A stretch of DNA of 64,000 nucleotides from Ariolimax columbianus. Lineage: Eukaryota > Mollusca > Gastropoda > Stylommatophora > Arionidae. Positions 21,815 through 31,680 of the stretch are shown piece after piece (position 1 is the stretch's first letter; each line of letters opens with the position of its first letter). Where the stretch lies: assembly GCA_036924085.1 (NCBI GenBank), contig JAVGWX010000011.1, forward strand, positions 23,884,739-23,948,738, read 5' to 3'. The position numbers were made by a program, and so were the translations under genes. The notes below the pieces were generated by a model. The model did not search any database and was not told the origin of the DNA. It was given only the letters and a program-made list of their open reading frames with translations.

Positions 21815-22938
21815 AAGGGTTGTTGTTGTTGCTAATACCACTTGTTCTTGAGTTAGGCACTCTTGGTGACTTTCTGCGGTGGAGGATTACAGTGGTTCTC
21901 CTCATACCAAAGCTGGCACGAGAAGGTAGACCGGTGTCTTCCTGGCTGTAGTGCAATGTTGAGCTACTTAGTAAGCTATCCATTATGAGATGACAGTGGC
22001 TATCCCTACCTCGTTAGCTAGGCTGCCATGAAACAGCCTGTTTCCAGGGAGAACTACTTGGTAGTGAGGTGGGAATTGATCAGTATGTTTCGCTTGACCC
22101 TGAGTAACATAATCTTACCAGTATGTTTCACTTGACCCTGACTAACATAATCTGACCAGTATGTTTCACTTGACCCTGACTAACATAATCTGACCAGTAT
22201 GTTTCACTTAACCCTGACTAACATAATCCGACCAGTATGTTTCACTTGACCATGACTAACATAATCTGACCAGTATGTTTCACTTGACCCTGACTAACAG
22301 AATCTTACCAGCATGTTTCACTTGACCCTGACTAACATAATCTGACCAGTATGTTTCACTTGACCCTGACTAACATAATCTGACCAGTATGTTTCAATTG
22401 ACCCTGAATAACCTAATCTGACCAGTATGTTTCACCTGACCCTGACTAATAGAGTCTGATCAGTATATTTCACCTGACCATGACTAACATAGTCTCACCA
22501 GTATGGTTCACCTGACCCTGACTAACATAGTTTCACCAGTATGGTTCACCTGACCCTGACTAACATAGTCTGATCAGTATGGTTCACCTGACCCTGACTA
22601 ACATAGTCTCACCAGTATGGTTCGCCTGACCCTGACTAACATAGTCTGACCAGTAAGGTTCGCCTGACCCTGACTAACATAGTCTAACTAGTATGGTTCA
22701 CCTGACCCAGACTAAAATAGTCTGACCAGTATGTTTCAGGGAAAGGGGTGGCGGAGAGGGGGTGGGGTGTTGGACGACAAGCAGATGAAGCCAAGCGTAA
22801 TACAACAGCCGTGAGGACCCCGTCAACCTTCATTAGCACGCTTGGAGTATTATGAAAACTACTGCAACCCACCACTTCACTCCCTTCCAGGAAACACAAA
22901 ATAGTAAACGTATTGATTGTGGGCATTCACCAACATTC
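21815..22938. mobile_element. TE-M copy with inverted arms and 38-bp core array
   Basis: The left arm (21815-22060) starts TTGTTGTTGTTGC and contains GATTACAGTGGTTCTCCTCA and ACCTCGTTAGCTAGGCTGCC. The right arm (22740-22938) is in the opposite orientation: its reverse complement contains CACTTCACTC...AACCC-type arm sequence and ends GGTGAATGCCCACAATCAAT, matching TE-M tips at 48.2 and 50.2 kb. The arms enclose a minisatellite. No transposase frame is present, so this is a non-autonomous element, perhaps a fold-back or MITE-like type. Confidence 0.65.
22060..22738 (+). repeat. 38-bp minisatellite inside TE-M
   Basis: Unit CTGACCAGTATGTTTCACTT plus GACCCTGACTAACATAAT, about 18 copies. Left-half units have TTTCACTTGACC and right-half units have GGTTCACCTGACC, so subtypes are blocked along the array. 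Related arrays occur at 54600-55265 and 58209-59045. Confidence 0.93.
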
Positions 22939-22939
22939 A

Positions 22940-23490
22940 TGTCTTCTTTACCCCTTAATCTGTATACCCCATCTTTCTTTCCTGTCCACCACTCTACCGT
23001 ATCTGTTCATTAACTACTATCACGTACCCACTTCACTTACATCGGTAAATGCCGCCTTTTTTTGCTTTGTTCATGCCTCGCTAAAAACACGAATATAAAA
23101 TGACAGAACTAGAACATCGAAGGGTGAGGCACTGTTTAGATAATAATTACAAATATTCATAGAGTTAGTGACTGTAAAAGGAAGAGAGAGCGAGAGATGA
23201 TTACAGAAAGAGGTACATTTTTATGTTCAGGCGTACGTGCGTAGCAAAGTTTGTGTGACTGACCTCCCCTTGCAACCTTCCAGGATTGAAAATACTTTTT
23301 ATTAAGCCGATTTCATGTCCAGGAGTTCCAGGCTCAGGTGAAGTTGTTGGTTCAGTGGATAAGGTTAAAGATGATGACTAGGTAGCGTGATTGGGCGTGT
23401 TTGTCTTCTTACAGGTAAGTCGCAAAGATGTTATGGTAATTAGTTGCGTAGACAATGAGAACACGAGAGTACTTTCGGCTCACTGTTTGT
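22940..23490. other. no gene recognised
   Basis: No gene seen. A small GAGA-rich patch lies at about 23180. Confidence 0.45.
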
Positions 23491-23494
23491 TCAG

Positions 23495-23540
23495 AATCTC
23501 TCTCTCTCTCTCTCTGTTTTATTCTCTCTCTTCTGTGTGT

Positions 23541-23578
<38 letters not shown>

Positions 23579-23965
23579 ATTTGTATTCGCAATTAAGTGT
23601 TTGTCATCGTATGTTTGTTTTTACTCGTGTATTTATCTGTAGTTGTGTTTGTATTTGTGTTTGTGTTTTGCAGTGGTGTGTTTGTAATTGTGTTTGTGTT
23701 TGTGTTTGTAATTATGTGTTTGTTTGTAATTGTGTATTTGTGTATATAATCGTGTTTGTGTTTATAATTCTGTTTGTAATTGTGTGTATGTGTTTGCACT
23801 TACGTGAGTATTTTTAATTGTGTGGTTGTGTTTGTAATTGTGTATTTGTGTATGTAATCGCATTTATGTTTGTAATTGGGAGTTTCTGTATGTAATTCTG
23901 CTTGCAATTGTTATTGTGTTTGAAATTACGTGTGTGTTTGTAATTGTGTTTGAAGATGAAGATGA
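23495..23965 (+). repeat. (TC)n, (TG)n and degenerate TTTGTAATTGTG tract
   Basis: A short (TC)n at 23497-23515 is followed by (GT)n to about 23576, then about 380 bp of degenerate 12-bp units around TTTGTAATTGTG. LINE2 is inserted at its right end, and AATTGTGTTT occurs on both sides of that insertion. Confidence 0.9.
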
Positions 23966-23999
23966 CAAAGGCAAAATGATGCATATGCAAATTATGGTT

Positions 24000-24533
24000 G
24001 CACGAAGTGCACGAATTAACAAAATCTGGCAAGATAAATGGTTAGCACTACGCACGAAAATCAGATTAATGCGTACACTGGTCCTGTCAATATTCCTCTA
24101 TGCTTGTGAGACATGGATAGTTACAGCTGACCTTCAATGAAGGATACATGCCTTGGAGATGGGATGTTTCCGAAAACGTTTAAACGTCACGTACAAAGAT
24201 CGAGTTACAAATGAGGAAGTACGAGATAGAATTACAACAGCAATAGGGCCTTTTGAAGACCTCTTGGCAACTGTCAAAAGAAGGAAACTCGCTTGGTACG
24301 GTCACATATCGAGATCAAATGGTCTTGCAAATACGATCCTCCACGGAAAGGTGCAAGGCAGATGACGAAGAGGCGGTCCCAAAAATAGATGGGAGGACAA
24401 CAGAAAAGAAGGGACCAATTTCCGACCAGAAGAGTCACAGGCAGCGGCAACTGACAGAGCAGGGTGGCGTGGCGTTGTGAGGATGTCTTCATGTGTGCCC
24501 CAACGACCTCACCGGTTACGGGATGACCTGACT
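24000..24533 (+). mobile_element. LINE2 insertion in a TTTGTAATTGTG tract
   Basis: Plus-strand LINE2 tail: ARINKIWQDKWLALRTKIRL, LSIFLYACETWIVTADLQ and a stop, then another frame with RLNVTYKDRVTNEEVRDRI, KLAWYGHISRSNGLANT. It ends CCGGTTACGGGATGACCTGA. The right flank resumes AATTGTGTTTATATTTGTAA, the same kind of repeat found to the left, with TAATTGTGTTT/GAATTGTGTTT as possible TSD. Confidence 0.85.
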
Positions 24534-24534
24534 T

Positions 24535-24900
24535 GAATTGTGTTTATATTTGTAATTGTGTTTTTTACTCATCTGTATCCCACATATTGCCTGAATGTTA
24601 CCGGAGCCTGAAATACTAATAAAGAATAGTAGCAATTTAGCCTGAGGAGGGTTATGCATGGGGCAGGGTCTACTAAATCCTGCAGAAACTGTAAGCCCTA
24701 TAAACGCTAGCAGATATGTACGACATGTCAACATTTGAGGGCATGTTATGTATTTCTTGAAGCCTTGTACTTCTTGAGAAAAGGGGTGGGGGGAGGGTGG
24801 GCATTTCATTGATACATACACATATATATATACACATACATACTGTAAGGGAATAGAAACACACGAAAGACGGATAAATATATACATATAGCCATCGCTT
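24535..24900. other. no gene recognised
   Basis: Unassigned sequence. A 123-codon minus-strand frame has no domain and overlaps the LINE2 end. Confidence 0.4.
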
Positions 24901-24909
24901 ATGACTGTT

Positions 24910-25060
24910 TTAACTCTCTTTCTCTCTCTATCTATCTATCTCTCTCTTTCGATCTCTATCTCTCTCTCACTTGCTCTGTCTGTCTCACTCTCTCTCTTTA
25001 TATATATATATATATCTGCTTCTCTCTCACTCTCTCTCTATCTCTGCTTCTCTCTACATA
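24910..25060 (+). repeat. (TC)n-rich microsatellite
   Basis: Interrupted CT/TCTA repeat with a short TA stretch near 24999-25012. Confidence 0.9.
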
Positions 25061-25061
25061 T

Positions 25062-25215
25062 ATTGTGTTGTTGTTGATAATGTCACTATGTTCGAGTTTT
25101 GTATTCTTAGCGACTTTCTTTGGTGGCGGGTTACAGTGGCTCTCCTCACATCCGGGGCGTACTGAAGAAGATTATTTGGGATCCTTCTGGGTTTAGTACA
25201 GCGATAGGTTAGATT
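25062..25215 (+). mobile_element. TE-M arm
   Basis: Begins TTGTGTTGTTGTTGATAATG and includes TGGCGGGTTACAGTGGCTCT and CCTCACATCC, as in the arms at 21815, 48195 and 54345. Only this arm is present. Confidence 0.65.
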
Positions 25216-25219
25216 TTGA

Positions 25220-25361
25220 GCTGCAAAAAGTTCTTCTACGTCCATAACTTGTACACGGGAGTTCCGTCCATTTTATCGTATCTCCACTATGACTAGATGC
25301 TGGTCTGACCTCCCTTGAGACCAGAGTCGGTTTGAAACTTGTGGTATTCGAAATCTCGCCA
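25220..25361 (-). mobile_element. SINE B target fragment, left of LINE1
   Basis: Contains TGGTCTGACCTCCCTTGAGA and TTTGAAACTTGTGGTATTCG, the reverse complement of SINE B. It ends with AAATCTCGCCA, the left copy of the LINE1 TSD. The remainder appears to resume at 28206. Confidence 0.6.
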
Positions 25362-26973
25362 TGAGTTGCAGAAAGTGGAAGATGCAGTAACAAATGCTAG
25401 GAACATGGCAGAGCGAGAAAAATCCATGGAGGCAAACATCGCCCTCAAAGCCGCCGCGGCGAAGTACAAACACACTCTCAGGCAAACAGCAAGAGAAAGC
25501 TGGAAAAATAAAACGGAAAGTCTAAACCTGGACAAAGACGGGAACAAGCTATGGAAGCTAGTCAGAGCCATGAACGACGAAACCCCGTCAAATAAACAAA
25601 TTACTATCAAGCAGGGCGAGAACTTGATCACAGTTAAGAAAGCCGCTAACGCCTTTGTCGATCACTATGCCAGAGCAAACCACATCGAGGTCCCTGCAGA
25701 TAAGCATACAGACATTAGCGAAGAGCTAAAGGGACACGAAAACATAAATACGACTCCTGAAGAGCACATGATGGCCAAACTAACAATGCGCGAAATGGAA
25801 GAGGCTATGAGAACACTAAAGAAAAGGAAATCTCCCGGAAAAGACGGGATCACAAACGAAATGCTGATGGTGCTGGGCCAAACAGCGAAGAGGAAATTAC
25901 TATCAGTCCTGAACCAAAGCTGGAAAAGGGGTATTGTACCCCAGGCATGGAAAGACGCAATACTGGTACCAGTACCAAAAACAGGAAAGGATAAAACAGA
26001 TCCAAATGGATACAGGCCCATCAGACTACTGAGCTGTGTCGGCAAGCTGATGGAACGGATGATAAACCCCAGACTGATGTGGCATCTGGAAGAAAAACGA
26101 ATACTAATTCCACAGCAAGCCGGCTTCAGACAGCACAGATCCACTGAGGACCAGGTCATCCTCATAGCCCAGGAGATAGAAGATGCCTACCAGGCACAGA
26201 AACACACAGTAGCTGTTTGGGTGGATCTGGAAAAGGCATTTGACAAAGTCTGGAAGGATGGACTTAGAGTCAAGCTAAGAAGAAGTGATGTCGGTGGGAA
26301 GATGTACAAGTGGATCAACCACTACCTCAAACAAAGAACGGCCAGAGTCCAAGTACAAGGGCAGATGAGCAAAAAGGTGACACTCGAGCAGGGAGTACCC
26401 CAAGGGGGAGTATTGTCACCCACACTCTTCCTGGTATATATAAACGATATTACAGAGAATATACCAAGAAGAGTCCATAGCTCAATGTTTGCAGACGATC
26501 TGGCTATGTGGACCTCTGAAAAGAATCTCACCATAGCAAGAAATCGGATGCAGACGGCCGTAACATCGCTGGAAGAGTGGGCGAACTCATGGCTGGTCAA
26601 AATAAACGAGGAGAAAACCACATGCACAATATTCTCGCTTTCATTAAAACTCCAAAGTACCAAATTAAGTCTAAATGGCAAATTCCTGCAGCCAAACGAC
26701 AACCCAACCTATCTGGGAGTCACATTTGATCGGCGCATGACATGGAAAAGTCAGATCGAGAGAAACCGAATGAAAGCCAGAGAAAGAATGGCAATCATGA
26801 GGAAACTTGCTGGCACAAGCTGGGGAGCAGACGAAGGCATACTAAAGAAACTGTATACTGGAAGAGTGAGACCAGTTCTCGAGTATGGCATTGCGGCATG
26901 GACAACAGCAGCAAAGGCGAACTTCGATAAAGTTAACAAACTTCAAAACCAAGCCATGAAAATTATAACATGA
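25362..26973 (+). pseudogene. LINE1 reverse transcriptase domain
   Basis: The protein would copy LINE RNA into DNA at a nicked target. The frame is open from the truncated 5' end. The ATG at 25339 lies in the host SINE and is not the native start. Visible blocks: KKRKSPGKDGITNEML, NGYRPIRLLSCVGKLMERM, QAGFRQHRSTEDQ, motif A VWVDLEKAFDKVW, QGVPQGGVLSPTLF, motif C FADDLAMW and YLGVTFDRRMTW. The catalytic aspartates of motifs A and C are present. The frame is cut by a TGA at 26971-26973 and continues in phase for another 119 codons to 27333 with linker sequence, so the stop is one substitution in a longer protein. Length after truncation is about 537 codons to the stop. Confidence 0.9.
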
Positions 26974-27333
26974 GGCATGAAGTCAACGCCAATTGTAGAA
27001 CTTGAAAAGATCACAAAACTGCAATCCATGACCGATAGAAGAGACTGCAGAGCCCAGCTGCAGTCAGAGAAACTCCGAAGACTGACTGACCATCCAATGC
27101 ACCAGAGACTAAACAATTTGGGAAATGGGAAACTAAAGCGGAGAAACTTTGCAGAAATAGCCAAAGAAAAGATGCACGAAGATCCCATAAACGCACTAAC
27201 AACACCAAAACCCATCACTACTGTACGAAAACCTACCTGGAGGCAGGATATATTTCCAGAAGTGGTAGAAAATATACCAGGTATTGCAAACAAAAACTGC
27301 CAGACTGAAAAAGAAAAAGAGATACTACCCTAA
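26974..27333 (+). pseudogene. LINE1 linker between RT and RNase H
   Basis: Same phase as the RT frame, read through the TGA: MKSTPIVELEKITKLQS and LRRLTDHPMHQRLNNL are visible. Near 27312-27321 this copy has one base fewer than the minus-strand copy at 59990-60005 (GAAAAAGAAAAAGAG against GAAAAAGAAAGAAGAG). This shifts the frame and produces the stop at 27331-27333. The RNase H frame is open in the other phase. Confidence 0.8.
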
Positions 27334-28169
27334 GCTTCATAACGAAAAGCTACCCAAGCATGGACTGGACCCATGCATACACCGACGGTTCTGTAACAAA
27401 CACTACACAGAACGGAGGGGCAGGAGCATTCCTGAACCTACCAAATGGCAGACAAATAACACTGTCACTCGCTACTGGTAAGTACACAAGCAATTTCAGA
27501 GCGGAGGCAGAGGCACCGAGGGCGGTAGTGGAAGAAATGGTGACACACAGTGAAAATGAGAGCCATATAGTCCTGCTGACAGATGCTCTCTCCGTAGTCA
27601 CAGCGCTAAAAAGCCAGAAAAACACTGAGCTTAATGACTTAAGAGCAGCACTCTGCAAACTGTGCCAGCAGTCCGCACCAAAAAGGGTAGTGGTACAGTG
27701 GGTTCCGTCACACTGCAACATCCAAGGCAACGAGGAGGCAGACAGACTGGCAAAAGAAGGTGCAAGACTACCACAAACAGATACCAGTATGACGTACGAA
27801 GAGTCAAAACGGCTTATCAAAGCCAGATACATGAACAAATGGGAAACCGAACATACTGGTTACACCAAAAACGATGCCTATTACCAGTTGAACCGAAGAG
27901 AGCAGGTCGTTGTCTTAAGACTTCGCACTGGCCACAACAGACTGAGGTACCACCTATTCAACAAATTGAAGATAGGGTGTACCGACGAATGCCCGTGCGG
28001 TACTGGTAAAATGACCGCTGAACATCTGCTGCAGAACTGCCCGACATACGAGGATCAGAGAGAGCAGATGTGGCCATTACCAGTGGAACTGCAAGACAAG
28101 CTCTATGGCAGTTGCGAGAGCCTCAGAATGACCGCCGCTTTTTTCGAAAAAATAATGGTTACTGTCTGA
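27321..28169 (+). pseudogene. LINE1 RNase H and C-terminal Cys/His motif
   Basis: RNase H would remove RNA from the RNA-DNA hybrid made by the RT. The four acidic positions of a type I RNase H fold can be seen: D in HAYTDGS, E in NFRAEAEA, D in VLLTDALSV and D in NEEADRLAKEG, with the VQWVPSHCNIQGN loop between. Then come VVLRLRTGHNRLRYH and CPCGTGKMTAEHLLQNCP (CxC-x(8)-H-x(3)-C), a motif common to the ends of I-type LINE proteins. The first ATG of the open stretch is at 27360, but comparison with the copy at 59.2-60.0 kb shows the coding continues upstream in this phase. The stop is at 28167-28169, just before the (GAA)n tail. Confidence 0.88.
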
Positions 28170-28205
28170 CTGCGTACGAAGAAGAAGAAGAAGAAGAAGA
28201 AGAAG

Positions 28206-28300
28206 AAATCTCGCCACTTCGCACTATGGTTTCTTCAGAGATAAGTGCTATTGTATTCGATCTTGACTATGGAGATGTCAACTGAACTGAACTGAGTCCT
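28206..28300 (-). mobile_element. SINE B target fragment, right of LINE1
   Basis: Begins with the right TSD copy AAATCTCGCCA and continues into CTTCGCACTATGG, consistent with the target SINE split by LINE1. The match to SINE B beyond about 28250 is weak. Confidence 0.45.
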
Positions 28301-28344
28301 AAAACTCGCACTGATGTAGTGGATGATGTGCTAGAGACTTCGTT

Positions 28345-28505
28345 GTTTGACCGTTTTTTTCTCCTTTCAACAATGCCTTTCCTTACCCAACAGTAAGCCA
28401 AGTACGCATGTACAACTGTGTCCACTAAAGCGTACCAATAACGGCGTCAAACCAAATACCTTTGCCACGAATAGCGAGCACTCTGCCGCTATGCTACAGA
28501 GACAC
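28345..28505 (-). mobile_element. SINE G-like copy with tRNA-like head
   Basis: The minus strand reads GTAGCATAGCGGCAGAGTGC (A box) and GGTTTGACGCC (decayed B box). The body has AGTACGCATGTACAACTGTG on the given strand, like TACCCATGTATAGCTAG of SINE G. It is head-to-head with SINE C. Confidence 0.5.
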
Positions 28506-28953
28506 TTAATCTCATTAGCGTAGTGGTAGAGCACTGGCTATATTCGCCATAGGTTTGAGGTTCAACTCATGTCAATGGACTCTAGGCTGATCAGTGCACG
28601 AACTGGACTGTCTTCCAACCCAAAGCTGAGTGCTAGCGTCAGCGCCAGCCACCCCGAACTGTCATGATCCTTCTCCGCCTCCATCCTGGATAACAGACTG
28701 CAACACGACAGACTGCCTAAGGAGCATGGATCGAAAAGAAAGCTCTAAACCGGTACCCAAAAATGCCATGCTGACGTCGGATGTGTCAGAACAAAAGAAG
28801 CAAATATCGCAGTCAATCTGTAAACTACGATACAACGCATTCGGTTCTCCAGACTATATTCTACTAGTTGCAAGGCCTTTTTCAGAGCTTGGTAGCAGGA
28901 GATTAAACGCAAACTTCGAAGAAGAAGAAAAAGAAGAAGAAGAGGAAGATGAA
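28506..28953 (+). mobile_element. SINE C, full-length with tRNA-like head and (GAA)n tail
   Basis: The head has A box GTAGTGGTAGAGCAC and B box AGGTTCAACTC. The body runs AGCGCCAGCC...CTCCATCCTGGATAACAG and the core GACGTCGGATGTGTCAGAAC, ATATCGCAGTCAATCTGTAA. It ends in (GAA)n-type sequence (28917-28953), like LINE1, so LINE1 machinery may mobilise it. The 136-codon frame at 28630-29040 ending in Glu repeats is a translation of this SINE. An identical copy lies in the duplication at about 51224-51671. Confidence 0.8.
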
Positions 28954-29555
28954 GAATGGTACAGCTGCAAATGGACACCTGACATTCTGGAAGTGAATGA
29001 ATGGCAGAGACGAATAGAAACTGACACCTCCCCCTCATAAACAAACTGGCCTCATAGAAAATAATACGAAAAAAAAAACGTTAAAGAAACTTTACAATAG
29101 GTCCACGCAATGAAAGACAAAATCTAGACCTTCGTGTATCAAAATGAATCCTACCAAAACCGTGTTACAGACCAGGCGCTCACATAGTACAATATAAGCC
29201 CATATAAACCAATAAACCCAAGCCTAAACCCATGTAAGCCCAGCATAAGCTTACGGAAACCCAGCCAAAAACGTATGTGTATACGAGCGCTGTGCAGGTA
29301 GAATACAATAAACGCGGTTCAAAATACAACTGCGAATGTGATATGTCGTTATTAAGGGAACAGAAGGCTGACGTATGGTCAGGCAAAACATTCTAATCGG
29401 ACAACGTATTATTTTTTATTTTACGTGTTTGCCTCACTAGTTCCTACTGGCGGAGGCACGCCTATTCCACACCAGACCGTAGTCAATAGGGCGATATTAA
29501 GACGCATAAACCAGTGCTTGGATGTATGTGGGCGTCTGAATGTACCTATACTAGG
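28954..29555. other. no gene recognised
   Basis: Unassigned sequence, partly inside the duplication. A run of similar short phrases (AGCCCATATAAACC, AGCCCAGCATAAGC) occurs at about 29195-29265. Confidence 0.45.
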
Positions 29556-29559
29556 TTTG

Positions 29560-30305
29560 TGCGCTCTCTGAAGCCAGCCCAACCAAATAGCAATGGAAGG
29601 GTCTCACCCTGAGGGTGCGTGTGAAAGTTGTGGAACGTTAGTCAGGATCAGGCGTTTTATACTGACCAAGACCGCTCACTTTCAAAAAGTCTGTTTTATG
29701 GCAGTTTAGCTAACGAGAAGCGGGATTAACCCAATCCCGTAGTAGGGAATGAAATGTAGATGAATTCAAGCATAGCACAACCACCTGGAGGAGTCGGTCC
29801 ACCTTCATTAGCACGATCGAGAAATGACATAAGGTAATGCAACCCGCAAATTAGCGCAATTTCCAAGGCGTTAAAAAGAGTAAACTTACTCATTGTAGAC
29901 ATTAAACAAGTAAACTTACTTATTGTGGACATTAAACAAGTAAACTTACTTATTGTGGACATTAAACAAGTAAACTTACTTATTGTGGACATTAAACAAG
30001 TAAACTTACTTATTGTGGACATTAAACAAGTAAACGTACTTATTGTGGACATTAAACAAGTAAACTTACTTATTGTGGACATTAAACAAGTACACTTACT
30101 CATTGTGGACATTAAACAAGTACACTTACTCATTGTGGACATTAAATAAGTAAACTTACTTATTGTGGACATTAAACAAGTAAACTTACTTATTGTGGAC
30201 ATTAAACAAGTAAACTTACTTATTGTGGACATTAAACAAGTAAACTTACTTATTGTGGACATTAAACAAGTAAACTTACTTATTGTGGACATTAAACAAC
30301 AACAA
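29560..30305 (-). mobile_element. TE-M copy with amplified tip
   Basis: On the minus strand, from 30305: a (TTG)n tip, then AATGTCCACAATAAGTAAGT, the arm (GGGTTGCATTACC, CGTGCTAATGAAGGTGGACC, TTCTCGTTAGCTAAACTGCC) and one core-like unit (CTGATCCTGACTAACGTTCC). The 30-bp tip segment is present in about 14 tandem copies. Confidence 0.7.
29875..30298 (+). repeat. 30-bp minisatellite made from the TE-M tip
   Basis: Unit AAGTAAACTTACTTATTGTG plus GACATTAAAC, about 14 copies. The unit corresponds to the TE-M tip that elsewhere (48.2, 50.2 kb) is single copy as (TTG)n-TGCCCACAATGAGTAG. Minor variants are ACACTTACTCATT and AACGTACTT. Frames on both strands are repeat translations. Confidence 0.93.
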
Positions 30306-30309
30306 TCTC

Positions 30310-30880
30310 CTTATTGAAACTGTACAGCAAAGACGCAATATGTTATGATACCTGCGATGGAAAAAAGTGCACCCATAATCAAATAATCAATCAATCTATC
30401 AATCAAAGCTCTAGGTGCATAGGCGATTGACAACACACCACTAGCATGCGCTGTCCTGGGCTGCATTTTCTGCCTCTCGCTAGGTGTGATCATGTAATCT
30501 TAGTTCCTTCTACATTCTCTTTTCCATGTATCTGTTTGTCTACCTCTCTCTCTCTTTCCTTGAGGTTTCCATGTAAGAAACTGTCTGGCTATGTTGGACC
30601 GTGGTTTCGTTTGCGAAGGTCCTATCCAGCCTCATTTTCTTTGCTTAGTTTGTTGTTCCAGTGGCTGCTGATGACTCCTTTCCCATAGGTTTTCATTTCT
30701 CACCATGTCCTGCCTTTTTATGCACATTATCATATGTAGGTCAGCAATAACTCCAGGTATAAGATCTATAATCCCGTTTTCGCAGACGTACCTGAGAACA
30801 AGCTGTCTTACAGCATCCTGGCCAACTAGGTAGGCATCTGCACTATCATCCTCGTGGTGGTCAGCTTACTGGACAGCCTC
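30310..30880. other. no gene recognised
   Basis: Mixed sequence with a short CTCTCTCTC patch near 30546. No gene found. Confidence 0.45.
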
Positions 30881-30975
30881 GTATTGCACTACAGACAGGA
30901 TGACCATTGCTTACCTTCTGAAATACATCTCTGGATGTAAGAAGAGCCACTGTAACCTACATCAACAGAAACACG
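30880..30975 (-). mobile_element. TE-M arm fragment
   Basis: The reverse complement reads TTGATGTAGGTTACAGTGGC, TCTTCTTACATCC and CATCCTGTCTGTAGTGCAAT, matching the arm at 21855-21962. Confidence 0.55.
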
Positions 30976-31085
30976 AACAGGAGTTAGCTCCGAACAACAG
31001 CAATAACACTTCTATTGATGTTACCAGGAAGACTTTTTTGTTCTTCTTTGTCTTCTTCATCAGCCTTCATTCGTAGTTTACATCT

Positions 31086-31330
31086 TGTCTTAGTCGACCT
31101 GTACTACTACAGGGGTGGATGGCCCTGTGCAGGTCCCAGCTCTGGAGTGAGCTGAATGTAGCCGGGATGAGGATTTTCTGTTTAGCTGGCTAGGCTCGAG
31201 TAGCATATTACTCTGCTGTGTTGGGACAAGTGCCGCAGAGGGTGATTAACCGATGTGAGAGACCATTTTAAAAGACTGAAACACGAGGGCAAAGTAGACC
31301 CATAGCCTGTTAGGCTATTATTATTTACTG
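31086..31330 (-). repeat. dispersed repeat family H, copy 2
   Basis: Inverted relative to 352-582. Shared blocks: TGTTGGGACAAGTGCCGCAG, GGCTAGGCTCGAG, and CAAAGTAGACCCATAGCCTG. Confidence 0.6.
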
Positions 31331-31680
31331 AACTTTTCTAGTATATCTGTGCCTTTCAGCAAAACGTAACCGGTTTCAGCTGGTTTTGGTGGGGAGGGGG
31401 TGTGGGGAGAGGGTACCTGGTTTACCTTCGCACTGCGCGAACCCTATTTTCGCAGACAGACTACACTAGTACAGCCTGTTGAAAGGGCCACCCACCACTT
31501 GCATCTTAGTCATGTCCTGTTCACTAATGCTGATGTCAGATTTTCCCCTGTGGTGCAGTTTTAGCCGCAGGAAGAAAAACCCATTATGACAGAAGCCTTA
31601 ATTGCACCACTGCCACACTGATAGTATATTGCTAGTAAGTTAGTTACCCATCGCAAGAGATAGTAGCGACATCATTATAG
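31330..31680. other. no gene recognised
   Basis: G-rich patch near 31390-31415 (GGGGAGGGGGTGTGGGGAG). Otherwise unassigned. Confidence 0.45.

Larger units (their letters stand above)
25362..28205 (+). mobile_element. LINE1: I/Nimb-like non-LTR retrotransposon, 5'-truncated
   Basis: A 2844-bp insertion bounded by identical AAATCTCGCCA at 25351-25361 and 28206-28216, an 11-bp target-site duplication. Order: RT, linker, RNase H, C-terminal Cys/His motif, short 3' end and a (GAA)n tail of about 10 units. ORF1 and the AP-endonuclease are absent, as expected for 5' truncation during target-primed reverse transcription. RNase H after RT places it in the I group; Nimb-like is my best guess within it. 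Two lesions, a TGA at 26971-26973 and a one-base loss near 27312-27321, make it non-autonomous. Other copies: 43959-44336, 59215-60024 and parts of 50530-52382. Confidence 0.9.
27845..29449 (+). repeat. 1.6-kb near-identical duplication, copy 1
   Basis: 27845-29449 and 50566-52167 agree almost base for base, including SINE C, SINE G and unassigned flanks. I saw only a (GAA)n length change and a few substitutions (for example AGGTCC/AGGCCC near 29100 and 51819). Spacing is about 22.72 kb, same orientation. Confidence 0.92.

Noticed and set aside
28506..28570. A true tRNA gene at the SINE C head
   Set aside because: A and B boxes are present but no full cloverleaf is evident, and the sequence continues directly into the SINE body.
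28630..29040. A 136-codon acidic protein, present again at 51348-51758
   Set aside because: Its sequence is SINE C plus the (GAA)n tail; the conservation is due to the recent DNA duplication.
29726..30292. A 188-codon Ser/Thr/Met-rich repeat protein
   Set aside because: Translation of the 30-bp array derived from the TE-M tip; the frame stays open because 30 is a multiple of 3.
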